Part shown: positions 9,669-17,277 of the stretch, piece after piece
How positions within the stretch are numbered: position 1 is the first letter of the stretch
Layout: each line of letters begins with the position of its first letter
Origin: Micromonospora rubida
GTDB taxonomy: Bacteria > Actinomycetota > Actinomycetes > Mycobacteriales > Micromonosporaceae
Assembly: GCF_009908295.1 (NCBI RefSeq)
Contig: NZ_JAAALO010000004.1
Location: forward strand, 372,001 to 436,000
Reading direction: 5' to 3'
DNA length: 64,000 nucleotides
Made by a program: the position numbers and the translations under genes
The notes under the pieces: model-generated
Database searches by the model: none
Seen by the model: only the letters and a program-made list of their open reading frames with translations
Told to the model about the DNA's origin: nothing

Positions 9669-11257
9669 CCACCGAGGCGCCGGCGGCGGCCGACGGCACC
9701 CCCGCCGCCCGGCCGCACTGGCGGCTGTCCCGCGCGGCGGTGCTGGTCGCGGTCTTCGTCTGCGCCGCCTGCGGCCTGGTGTACGAGCTGGCCCTCGTCG
9801 CGCTCGGCAGCTACCTGATCGGCGACACCGTCGGCCAGGCGTCGATCGTGCTCGGCGTGATGGTCTTCGCGATGGGCGTCGGCGCGCTCGCCGCGAAGCC
9901 GTTGCAGTCCCGGGCCGCCGCCGCGTTCGCGTTGGTCGAGCTGGCCCTGGCCCTGCTCGGCGGGCTGTCGGTGCTCGGCCTGTACGCCGCCTTCGCCTGG
10001 CTGGACATGTACGGCCCGGCGCTGGTCGGCACCGCGTTCGTGCTCGGCCTGCTGATCGGCGCGGAGATCCCGCTGCTGATGGTCATGCTGCAACGCATCC
10101 GGGAACAGTCCGCCGGCAGCGCGGTGGCCGACCTGTTCGCCGCCGACTACGTCGGCGCGCTGCTCGGCGGGCTCGCCTTCCCGTTCCTGCTGATGCCCGT
10201 CTTCGGCCAGCTCAAGGGCGCCCTGGTGGTCGGCGCGGTGAACGCGGTGGCCGGCGTCGCGCTGGTCTGCACGGTGTTCCGCGCGGAGCTGAGCCGCCGG
10301 GCGCGGATCGCGGTCGGCGCCGGCTCCGTCGTGGTCGCCCTCTGCCTCGGGTACGCGTGGATCACCGCCCACGACTTCGAGTTGACCGCCCGGCAGCAGC
10401 TCTACCGGGACCCGGTGGTGCACGCCGAACGGAGCCGGTACCAGGAGATCGTGCTCACCCGCTCGGTGCGGGAGGTCGGCCACGCCGACACCGACCTGCG
10501 GCTGTTCCTCAACGGCGATCTCCAGTTCAGCTCGATCGACGAGTACCGCTACCACGAGGCGCTTGTGCACCCCGCGCTGAACGGTCCCCGAGGCGAGGTG
10601 CTGGTGCTCGGCGCGGGGGACGGGCTCGCGGTCCGGGAGATCCTGCGCTACCCCGACGTGCGCCGGGTGACCGTGGTCGATCTCGACCCGGCCGTGGTGG
10701 CGCTCGCCCGCAGCGAGCCGCAGCTGCGCCGGCTCAACGGCGACGCGTTCGCCGACCCCCGGGTGCGGGTGGTCAACGTCGACGCGTTCGGCTGGCTGCG
10801 CGCCGCCACCGAGCGGTTCGACGTGGTGGTCGCAGACCTGCCCGACCCGGACGAGACGGCCACCGCCAAGCTCTACACCGTCGAGTTCTACGGGCTGATC
10901 CGGGCGGTGCTCGCCGAGCGCGGGCGGCTGGTCGTGCAGTCCGGTTCGCCGTACTTCGCGCCCCAGTCGTACTGGTCGATCGAGGCGTCGGTGCGGGAGG
11001 CCGGCTTCGCCACCTCCCCGTACCACGTGGACGTGCCGAGCTTCGGCGACTGGGGGTTCGTGCTCGCCACACCGGGGGGCACCCCGCCGGGGCTGGCGCT
11101 TTCGGCCGACGTGTCGGGGCTGCGCTTCCTCACCGCCGGGACGTTGGCGTCGGCCGCGAACTTCCCCGCCGACCGGGGCCGGATCGACGTCCCTGCCTCC
11201 ACCCTGCTTCGGCCCCGCGTGCTGGAGTACGCCCGCGCCGAGTGGCGCGGCTACTAG
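9665..11257 (+). CDS. membrane-anchored spermidine synthase-like protein
   Basis: A 530-residue protein. The N-terminal half holds about seven TM helices (residues 20-240). The C-terminal half is an aminopropyltransferase/methyltransferase fold with VLVLGAGDGLAVREIL (nucleotide loop), VTVVDLDPAVV (acidic residue after strand 2) and DVVVADLPDPDETATAKLYT. Classical SpeE has a gate-keeping GGGDG and DSTDP; here these read GAGDG and DLPDP. Polyamine transfer is therefore possible but unproven. Fusion to a multi-TM region is a known actinobacterial/proteobacterial variant. It is last in the six-gene cluster. Substrate unknown. Confidence 0.8.
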   Translation: MTTEAPAAADGTPAARPHWRLSRAAVLVAVFVCAACGLVYELALVALGSYLIGDTVGQASIVLGVMVFAMGVGALAAKPLQSRAAAAFALVELALALLGGLSVLGLYAAFAWLDMYGPALVGTAFVLGLLIGAEIPLLMVMLQRIREQSAGSAVADLFAADYVGALLGGLAFPFLLMPVFGQLKGALVVGAVNAVAGVALVCTVFRAELSRRARIAVGAGSVVVALCLGYAWITAHDFELTARQQLYRDPVVHAERSRYQEIVLTRSVREVGHADTDLRLFLNGDLQFSSIDEYRYHEALVHPALNGPRGEVLVLGAGDGLAVREILRYPDVRRVTVVDLDPAVVALARSEPQLRRLNGDAFADPRVRVVNVDAFGWLRAATERFDVVVADLPDPDETATAKLYTVEFYGLIRAVLAERGRLVVQSGSPYFAPQSYWSIEASVREAGFATSPYHVDVPSFGDWGFVLATPGGTPPGLALSADVSGLRFLTAGTLASAANFPADRGRIDVPASTLLRPRVLEYARAEWRGY

Positions 11258-11267
11258 GGTCGGGGCC

Positions 11268-12281
11268 ATGGTGCGCGGACCGTCGCGTCGCCGGTGGATG
11301 CCGCCCCGGGCGGAGGCTGCTGCGGCGTACCTCCAGGCGTTCGTCCTGTCCGGGGTGGCCTCGGTGCTGCTCACCCGGGCGTACCTCGGGGCCACCAACT
11401 ACCCGCAGCTCGGCGGCGGCGGCCTGCACATCGCGCACGTGCTCTGGGGCGGCCTGCTGATGACCGCCGGCCTGGCGGCGGCGCTGGTCTTCCTCGGCGG
11501 CGCGGCCCGGATGACCGGGGCGATCCTCGGCGGCCTCGGCTTCGGCCTGTTCATCGACGAGGTCGGCAAGTTCGTCACGGTCGAGACCGACTACTTCTAC
11601 GCGCCCGCCGCCGGCATCATCTACGGCGTCTTCGCCCTGCTCGTGGTCATCACCCAGGCGGTACGCGGGCGCACCCGGCTGATCCCCGCCGAGCGGGCCG
11701 CGAACGCCCTGGACGCCGTGGTCGGCGGGTCGATCGGCGGGCTCACCGAGCGGCGGCGTTCGGAGGTGCGGCGGCTGGCCCGGGGCTCCGGCGCGCAGAC
11801 CGAGGCCGGGGTGGCCCGGCTGCTCGACGCGGTGCCTTGCCGGGAGCCCTCGCCGCCCAGGTTCTGGCAGCCCTGGCTGGACCGGGCCCGCCGGTTCGTC
11901 ACCGGGCTGACCGCCCAGCGCTGGCTGGTCAGCCTGGTGGTGATCTACCTCGTGGCGGATCCGACCCTGACGCTGATCGGCGTGCTGTTGGACGGGGTGA
12001 CCGGCGAGCTGGACCAGGAGCGGGAGTGGGGCGCGGTGCTCGCTGTCTCGGCGTCCGCGTTGGTCACCGCCGTGCTCAGCGTCACGGCGGCGTTCCGGCT
12101 GCGCCGGGACCGGGTCGACGCGTTCCGGCTGTTCAAGCTGGCGATCCTGGTCGACCTGCTGTTCGGGCAGATCTTCAACTTCACGGTCAACCAGTTCGGC
12201 GCGGTCACCGCGCTGGGCGCCGACCTGTTCCTGCTCGCCGTGGTGACCGCCGAGCACCGCCGGCTGTCCCGGGTCGCCTGA
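11268..12281 (+). CDS. multi-TM membrane protein
   Basis: 337 residues with about seven hydrophobic helices (for example AYLQAFVLSGVASVLL, HVLWGGLLMTAGLAAALVFL, GAILGGLGFGLFIDEVG, LVSLVVIYLVADPTLTL). GLFIDEVGKFVT places charged residues inside a helix, a pattern seen in transport or sensor proteins. The preceding gene's stop lies in TAGGGT, which also makes a good -10 hexamer 7 nt before this ATG. It may therefore be transcribed separately and leaderless despite its closeness to the six-gene cluster. Function unknown. Confidence 0.75.
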   Translation: MVRGPSRRRWMPPRAEAAAAYLQAFVLSGVASVLLTRAYLGATNYPQLGGGGLHIAHVLWGGLLMTAGLAAALVFLGGAARMTGAILGGLGFGLFIDEVGKFVTVETDYFYAPAAGIIYGVFALLVVITQAVRGRTRLIPAERAANALDAVVGGSIGGLTERRRSEVRRLARGSGAQTEAGVARLLDAVPCREPSPPRFWQPWLDRARRFVTGLTAQRWLVSLVVIYLVADPTLTLIGVLLDGVTGELDQEREWGAVLAVSASALVTAVLSVTAAFRLRRDRVDAFRLFKLAILVDLLFGQIFNFTVNQFGAVTALGADLFLLAVVTAEHRRLSRVA

Positions 12282-12372
12282 CCCGGTCCGCGCCGCGCCA
12301 CCGACCCCGCCTGTCGTGCCAGCCTGGCCTGCACTCGATACGGTTGTGGACGCGACTTAGGAAGGGAGCACC

Positions 12373-13326
12373 GTGGTCGACCCCCACAGCCCACCGCCGG
12401 CCCGGACACGTCCGGCCGTCGTCACCGTTTCCAGCTACCTGCTGATCCTCTTTGCCGCGATCCAGGTGATCCAGCTGATCCTGACGCTGACCACCATCGG
12501 CAAGACCCGCGACGTGCTGCGGGACGCCTACTCCGGCACCTCCGCCAACGGCGCGGACACCCTGGCCGACTTCACCTTCGCGATCGGCATCGGCTCGGGC
12601 ATCCTGACGCTGCTCCTCGCGGTCGGGCTGGTGGTACTGGCCCTGCTGAACAACCGGGGCCGCAACGGCGCCCGGATCACCACCTGGGTGCTCGGCGGCA
12701 TCCTGGCCTGCTGCACCGGCGGCGGCCTGATCAGCGGGCTGGCCGGCGGCGTGACCGCCAGCGGCCAGACCTCGGGCGACATGCCGAGCGCCGAGGAGAT
12801 CCAGCGCCGGCTGGAGGAGGCGCTGCCCTCGTGGCTGACCCCGGTCACCACCCTGCTCAACGTCATCGCGCTGCTGGCCCTGCTGGCCGCGCTGATCCTG
12901 CTGGCCCTGCCCAAGGCGAACGAATTCTTCCGCAAGCCGCAGCAGGGCTGGGAGCCGCCGGTCCCGGGGACCGCCTACCCGGCGTACCCGCAGACCCCCG
13001 GCTACCCGCAGGCCCCGGGCTACCCGCAGAGCCCCGGCTATCCGCAGGCCCCGGGCTACCCGCAGACGCCCGGCTATCCGCAGAGCCCTGGCTATCCGCA
13101 GGCCCCGGGCTACCCGGAGACCCCGGGCTATCCGCAGTCTCCGGGTCACCCGCAGGGGCCCGGACAACCCGGCCAGCCGCCGGCGTCCGGCCCGTCGTCG
13201 GCCCCGCCGAGCGGTGGGGCCGCGGACCCGGGGTACCCGTCCCAGCCCGGGCAGCCGCCCGCCGGGGGCGGCGACCAGCCCGGTGGCGGCCCGCCGTCGG
13301 GACCGAACCCGCCCGCGTCGAGCTGA
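12373..13326 (+). CDS. membrane protein with PGYPQ-repeat tail
   Basis: A 317-residue protein. There are four predicted TM helices in the first 190 residues (SSYLLILFAAIQVIQLILTL; ILTLLLAVGLVVLALL; a Gly/Cys-rich helix; IALLALLAALILLALP). The rest is a low-complexity tail built of six-residue PGYPQ(A/S/T) units, ending in Gly/Pro/Ser. The GTG start follows GAAGGGAG. Its TM plan (small loop after helix 1, conserved LLAVGLVVL, terminal LPKANEFFR) resembles the next gene at 13453 (LPAANAWFR), so the two are likely paralogues. Function unknown. Confidence 0.78.
   Translation: MVDPHSPPPARTRPAVVTVSSYLLILFAAIQVIQLILTLTTIGKTRDVLRDAYSGTSANGADTLADFTFAIGIGSGILTLLLAVGLVVLALLNNRGRNGARITTWVLGGILACCTGGGLISGLAGGVTASGQTSGDMPSAEEIQRRLEEALPSWLTPVTTLLNVIALLALLAALILLALPKANEFFRKPQQGWEPPVPGTAYPAYPQTPGYPQAPGYPQSPGYPQAPGYPQTPGYPQSPGYPQAPGYPETPGYPQSPGHPQGPGQPGQPPASGPSSAPPSGGAADPGYPSQPGQPPAGGGDQPGGGPPSGPNPPASS
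12984..13157 (+). repeat. 18-bp coding tandem repeat (PGYPQx)
   Basis: About nine imperfect 18-bp units, each coding PGYPQ plus A, S, T or E in a variable sixth position, lie within the tail of the membrane-protein gene. The unit order varies (T, A, S, A, T, S, A, then ET and QS), suggesting expansion by slippage. Confidence 0.85.
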
Positions 13327-13452
13327 CCGGCCGGCGCCGCCGACACGCCGACCGATCCACGAAGAGCGTCGGCGCGGTGCGCCGCGCATAACGGCGACAC
13401 CGACGATCCCTCCGAGTAGGTTCCAACCGGACGCCTACCGGAGGGATCTGTC

Positions 13453-14076
13453 GTGTCGAACCCCGAACAGGCGCGGGCCCGTCGCCCCGCTGCGGTGGGG
13501 CTGGCGGCGGCCGTGCTGCTGCTGATGGCCGTCGGCGCCGTGGCCGCCGCAGTCGCCGGCCTGCTCGTCCTCGGCGGCACCGTCGACCGGTTCCGGGCGG
13601 CGGCGGCCGGCACGGCGGCCGGCCCCGAGGAGATCGACAACCTGGTCACCGTGCTGCGGGCCGGGACGTTGGCCTCGGCGGCGGTGACCGTGCTGGTCGG
13701 CGTCGTGCTCGTCGGCCTGGCCCTCGGGCTGCTCGCCGGCCGCGCCGGGGCCCGGGCGGCGACCTGGGTGGTCTCCGGGCTGGGCCTGGTCTTCGGCTGC
13801 TGCGGGCTGGCGACGCTGGTCGGCCAGCGGGCCGCGCCGTTGCGACTGTCCGGTGCCGACCGGAGCACCGCCGAACTGCTCGGCCTGGTCGGCGACGCGT
13901 ATCCGTCCTGGTGGATTCCGGTCAACGCGGCCCTTTCGGTCGGCCAGGCACTCGGTTACCTTGTGGTAGCCACGTTGCTGGCCCTGCCGGCCGCCAACGC
14001 CTGGTTCCGTCGGCGCGTCCCCGCGCCGGCCCCGGTCGGGCCCCCGCCGGCCATGTCCCCGTACCCGCCCCGCTGA
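13453..14076 (+). CDS. four-TM membrane protein, paralogue of the upstream PGYPQ protein
   Basis: 207 residues with TM helices at about 11-36, 72-95, 97-118 and 155-180. A short Pro-rich end (PAPAPVGPPPAMSPYPPR) follows. The last helix ends in LPAANAWFRRR, matching LPKANEFFRK in the preceding protein. The GTG start follows GGAGGGAT. Function unknown. Confidence 0.72.
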   Translation: MSNPEQARARRPAAVGLAAAVLLLMAVGAVAAAVAGLLVLGGTVDRFRAAAAGTAAGPEEIDNLVTVLRAGTLASAAVTVLVGVVLVGLALGLLAGRAGARAATWVVSGLGLVFGCCGLATLVGQRAAPLRLSGADRSTAELLGLVGDAYPSWWIPVNAALSVGQALGYLVVATLLALPAANAWFRRRVPAPAPVGPPPAMSPYPPR

Positions 14077-14085
14077 GGACCGTCC

Positions 14086-14895
14086 GTGACGTCAGAGCAG
14101 GTTCCGGCCGAGCGCCGCGCGCTGGTGACCGGCGCGACCGCCGGCATCGGCGCGGAGTTCGCCCGCCGGCTGGCCGCCGACGGCTGGGCCCTCGTGCTGG
14201 TGGCGCGCGACGCCGCCCGGCTGGCCGAGGTGGCTGCCGAGCTGACCGGCCGGCACGGCCACCCGGTCGAGGTCGTCGCGGCGGACCTGTCCACCGACGA
14301 CGGCTGCGCGGCCGTGGAGCGCCGGCTGGCCGACGGTAGCCCCGTCGAGCTGCTGGTCAACAACGCCGGGATCAGCCTCAACCAGCCCTTCCTGCGTTCC
14401 TCGACAGAGGACGAGTTCCGCCTGCTGCGGCTGAACGTGCACGCGGTGCTGCGGCTGACCCGCGCCGCGATCGGCCCGATGACCCGCCGGGGCCGCGGGG
14501 CAGTGATAAATGTCTCTTCGGTTGCGGGCTTCGGGCCGGTCATGCCGGGCTCGACGTACCCGGCGAGCAAGGCGTGGGTCACCGCGTTCAGCGAGTCCGT
14601 CGACCTGACCACCGCCGCCGCCGGGGTGCGCGTGATGGCCCTTTGCCCTGGCTACACCCGCACCGGCGCGCACGAGCGGATCGGCATCGACATGTCCGGC
14701 ACCCCCCGGTTCATGTGGCTCGAGGCCGCCCAGGTGGTCGACGAAGCCCTTCGTGACCTGCGGAAAGGCCGCTCCGTGAGCGTGCCGTCGCTGCGCTACA
14801 AGCTTGCGGTGGCCGGGGTGCGGCACGCGCCTCGGAGCCTGCTGCGCCGGTTCGCCCGGGACACCCGCGGTCGCGACGACCGCCGCCCCGGCTGA
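14086..14895 (+). CDS. short-chain dehydrogenase/reductase
   Basis: A 269-residue classical SDR. It has the NAD(P)-binding TGATAGIGAEFARRLA (residues 16-31), NNAGIS (about 90), a catalytic Ser in INVSSVAGF and the pair YPASKAW (Tyr and Lys). A Lys or Arg is absent after the first Gly motif but VARDAARL after strand 2 suggests NADP. Reaction and substrate cannot be assigned. The GTG start follows GAGGAC; the gene is close behind the membrane protein and may be cotranscribed. Confidence 0.85.
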   Translation: MTSEQVPAERRALVTGATAGIGAEFARRLAADGWALVLVARDAARLAEVAAELTGRHGHPVEVVAADLSTDDGCAAVERRLADGSPVELLVNNAGISLNQPFLRSSTEDEFRLLRLNVHAVLRLTRAAIGPMTRRGRGAVINVSSVAGFGPVMPGSTYPASKAWVTAFSESVDLTTAAAGVRVMALCPGYTRTGAHERIGIDMSGTPRFMWLEAAQVVDEALRDLRKGRSVSVPSLRYKLAVAGVRHAPRSLLRRFARDTRGRDDRRPG

Positions 14896-15062
14896 CCTGC
14901 GGCGCAGCCCCGGCCGGCCGGCCCCGGTGGTGGCCGCCGGGCCGGATCCGGCGTGGTGATCGCACAGAGTAGCCGAACATCGCCATCCATCGGTCGCCCG
15001 CAGGGCTGATCAGGGTGGACCCCGCACACGGCTCCCAGACTTGCGCAGTACCCTCTATCGGC

Positions 15063-15602
15063 ATGGGGGACCACGACGACCTGCGCAAATTCATCAACGA
15101 CCTAGCCGTGGTCCACGGGCGGGTGGTGCTCTCCTCGGGCCAGGAGGCGGACTGGTACGTCGATCTGCGGCGTGTCACGCTCCATCACCGGGCCGCACCG
15201 TTGGTCGGTCGGGTGCTGCTCGACCTGACCTCCGACTGGGAGTACGACGCCGTCGGCGGCCTGACCCTGGGCGCCGATCCTGTCGCCCTCGCAATGCTGC
15301 ACGCCGCATCGACGATCGACCGGTCGATCGATGCTTTCGTCGTTCGTAAAGCGGGTAAGGCCCATGGTCTGCAACGCCGCATCGAGGGACCGGACGTGGC
15401 CGGACGGCGGGTGTTGGCGGTCGAGGACACGTCAACCACCGGTGGCAGCGTGCTGACCGCGGTTGAAGCGTTGCGCGAGGCCGGGGCCGAAGTAGTGGGT
15501 GTGGCGGTTATTGTTGATCGTGGCGCCGGCGACGCGGTGCGAGCCGCCGGACTGCCGTATCGGGCGGCCTATACGTTGGCTGACCTCGGCCTTGTGGCCT
15601 AA
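15063..15602 (+). CDS. pyrE: orotate phosphoribosyltransferase
   Basis: 179 residues, the usual PyrE length. It shows VLSSGQEADWYVDLRRVTL near the N-terminus and the PRPP-binding loop VLAVEDTSTTGGSVLTAVEA (about 118-137, EDxxTTGGS). It converts orotate plus PRPP to OMP in pyrimidine synthesis. The ATG at 15063 lies 8 nt after TACCCT (15049-15054), consistent with a leaderless transcript; an in-frame upstream ATG at 15015 is rejected. It stands apart from other pyr genes, as is common in actinobacteria. Confidence 0.93.
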   Translation: MGDHDDLRKFINDLAVVHGRVVLSSGQEADWYVDLRRVTLHHRAAPLVGRVLLDLTSDWEYDAVGGLTLGADPVALAMLHAASTIDRSIDAFVVRKAGKAHGLQRRIEGPDVAGRRVLAVEDTSTTGGSVLTAVEALREAGAEVVGVAVIVDRGAGDAVRAAGLPYRAAYTLADLGLVA

Positions 15603-15668
15603 AAATTTGCCGATTCGGATCTGCGGATATGCAGGCGGATCGATGCTGCTGGTGGAAGGATGGAATAC

Positions 15669-16037
15669 GTGGGAACTGCGTTGGCTGAAATGACCATGCC
15701 TCAGATCTCGCCGCTTGCCGGCGAGCCGATCGAACGTGCCGACGCCGAGCGGCTCGCGGGGGTCCTCAAGGCCCTCGCGGACCCCGCCCGGCTGCGGCTG
15801 CTCAGCCTGATCCAATCGGCGCCCGAGGGCGAGGCGTGCGTGTGCGATCTGACCGCACCGCTCGGCCTCTCCCAGCCGACGGTCAGTCACCACCTGCGTA
15901 TCCTCACCGAGGCCGGCTTGCTGGAGCGGGAGAAGCGCGGTGTCTGGGCGTACTACCGGCTGGTGCCGTCCGCGATCGCGACGATCGCGGATCTGCTCAC
16001 CCCGCCGCGCAAGCGGGCCACCAAGAAGGCTCGCTGA
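15669..16037 (+). CDS. ArsR/SmtB-family regulator with CVC metal motif
   Basis: 122 residues with a winged helix: LADPARLRLLSLIQSA, then ACVCDLTAPLGLSQPTVSHHL and REKRGVWAYYRL. The CVCDL motif at the start of the recognition region matches the alpha-3 ligand site of arsenite/cadmium-type ArsR proteins, so metal or metalloid sensing is plausible. The GTG at 15669 is preferred, with GGAAGG 9 nt upstream; an ATG at 15660 overlaps that site. A partial dyad, CTGC-N6-GCAG, occurs upstream near 15631. No metal transporter is adjacent, so the target is unknown. Confidence 0.85.
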   Translation: MGTALAEMTMPQISPLAGEPIERADAERLAGVLKALADPARLRLLSLIQSAPEGEACVCDLTAPLGLSQPTVSHHLRILTEAGLLEREKRGVWAYYRLVPSAIATIADLLTPPRKRATKKAR

Positions 16038-16183
16038 CGACAAGGTTCTGTTCCGGGCCGTCCCGCCTCGGGCCGGCATCGGGTGACGTGCCAGGGGTGG
16101 CGTCACCACCGGACGGTGACGCGTGGCCGCGTCACCGGCAGTTGCCTCGTTGATCCGTCTGCCGTCGACTCGTCACGGCCCGA

Positions 16184-16220
16184 CCGATGGCCGGTCCCGC
16201 AACGCGGGGCCGGCCATCGG
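16184..16220. terminator. strong bidirectional terminator
   Basis: CCGATGGCCGG pairs perfectly with CCGGCCATCGG. The stem continues inward through a T-G pair and CCCGC/GCGGG to an AAC loop, 17 bp in all. It lies between the convergent ArsR-type and DedA genes. Confidence 0.85.
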
Positions 16221-16244
16221 TGTACGTCGTAGCGGCCCGCGACG

Positions 16245-17174
16245 TCAGCGGCCCTCGCCCTGCTCCGGCCACCGCCCGCCACCGTAGGGCGGCTGCTGCT
16301 GCGGGTGCTGCGGCTCCTGCCGCCCGTACTGGGGGTACTGCTGCTGCGGTGCCTGCTGCTGCCCGTTCGGCTGCTGCGGCGACCGGTCGTGGCCGTGGTG
16401 GTGAAGGTGGTGCTCGACGGTGTCCCGGACGGCGTCCACCGCACCGGCGGCGCTGGCCGCCGCAACCACGGTCATCACCTCGCCGCGCTTGCGGGCCCGC
16501 CGGTCGCGGAGGAACTCGAAGAAGATCGGCAGCACCGAGATCAGGATGATCAGCGCGACCACCGGCAGGATGTACCGGTCGATCTTGTCGCCGATCGCGT
16601 TGTAGATCTGTTCGGCGAGCAGGTACCCGATCAGCAGGATGCCGTCCACCCAGAGGACCGCGCCGACGATGTTCCAGAGCAGGAACTGCTTGGCCGGCAT
16701 GCCGAGCGTCCCGGCCACCGGGTTGAGGAACGTGCGGACGATCGGGATGAACCGGGCCAACACCACGGCCTTGGCCGGGCCGAACTTCTGGAAGTAGTAC
16801 TCCGCCTTCTCCACGTACTCCCGCTTGAACAGCCGGGAGTTGGGGCGCTCGAACATCCGCCGGCCGTACCGCGCGCCGAGCCAGTGCCCGAGCTGGGCGC
16901 CGACGATCGCGCAGATCGGCCCGCCGATCAGCAGCCCGACCAGGGAGATCCGGGTGCCGTCGCCGAAGATCGCGTCCGCCACCGGCGATGCGGCGACGCC
17001 GGCCAGGAACAGCAACGAGTCACCCGGGAAGAAGAAGCCGACGAGCAGACCCGTCTCGGCGAAGAGGATCACCCAGACGCCGATCAGCCCGAAGGTATGG
17101 AGCAGATCCTTCGGGTCGAGCGGATTCAGGGCGACGGTCTCGACGACCGCCCGTGCCTTCTCTGCTGTGTCCAC
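16245..17174 (-). CDS. DedA-family membrane protein with Gln/Pro-rich tail
   Basis: 309 residues of the DedA/SNARE-associated family: FAETGLLVGFFFPGDSLLFLAGV, then GHWLGARYGRRMF, FGPAKAVVLARFIPIVRTF and the helix NPVAGTLGMP. DedA proteins are half-transporter-like and implicated in undecaprenyl-phosphate or lipid recycling. The C-terminus carries a His-rich stretch (EHHLHHHGH) and a Gln/Pro tail. The GTG at 17174 is chosen because TACCGT ends 8 nt upstream on this strand (leaderless); GTG 17180 is the alternative. Confidence 0.88.
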   Translation of the reverse strand: MDTAEKARAVVETVALNPLDPKDLLHTFGLIGVWVILFAETGLLVGFFFPGDSLLFLAGVAASPVADAIFGDGTRISLVGLLIGGPICAIVGAQLGHWLGARYGRRMFERPNSRLFKREYVEKAEYYFQKFGPAKAVVLARFIPIVRTFLNPVAGTLGMPAKQFLLWNIVGAVLWVDGILLIGYLLAEQIYNAIGDKIDRYILPVVALIILISVLPIFFEFLRDRRARKRGEVMTVVAAASAAGAVDAVRDTVEHHLHHHGHDRSPQQPNGQQQAPQQQYPQYGRQEPQHPQQQPPYGGGRWPEQGEGR

Positions 17175-17210
17175 GGCCACACACGGTACCGAACCCCGGT
17201 TCCACTCCTG

Positions 17211-17248
17211 CCCAGCACCGCCCCGGTCCACCCCGGGGCGGTGCTGGG
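17211..17248. terminator. terminator hairpin after pnkp
   Basis: A perfect 16-bp stem (CCCAGCACCGCCCCGG with its complement) and a TCCACC loop lie 30 nt beyond the stop of the minus-strand pnkp gene. Confidence 0.85.
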
Positions 17249-17277
17249 CGGCGTCCTCGGCCAGCCCCCGACCGCCG

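Noticed and set aside
12984..13157. Possible CRISPR-like array
   Set aside because: The units are 18 bp with no spacers and are in frame, coding PGYPQ repeats. The same applies to 19834-19923 and 29231-29374.
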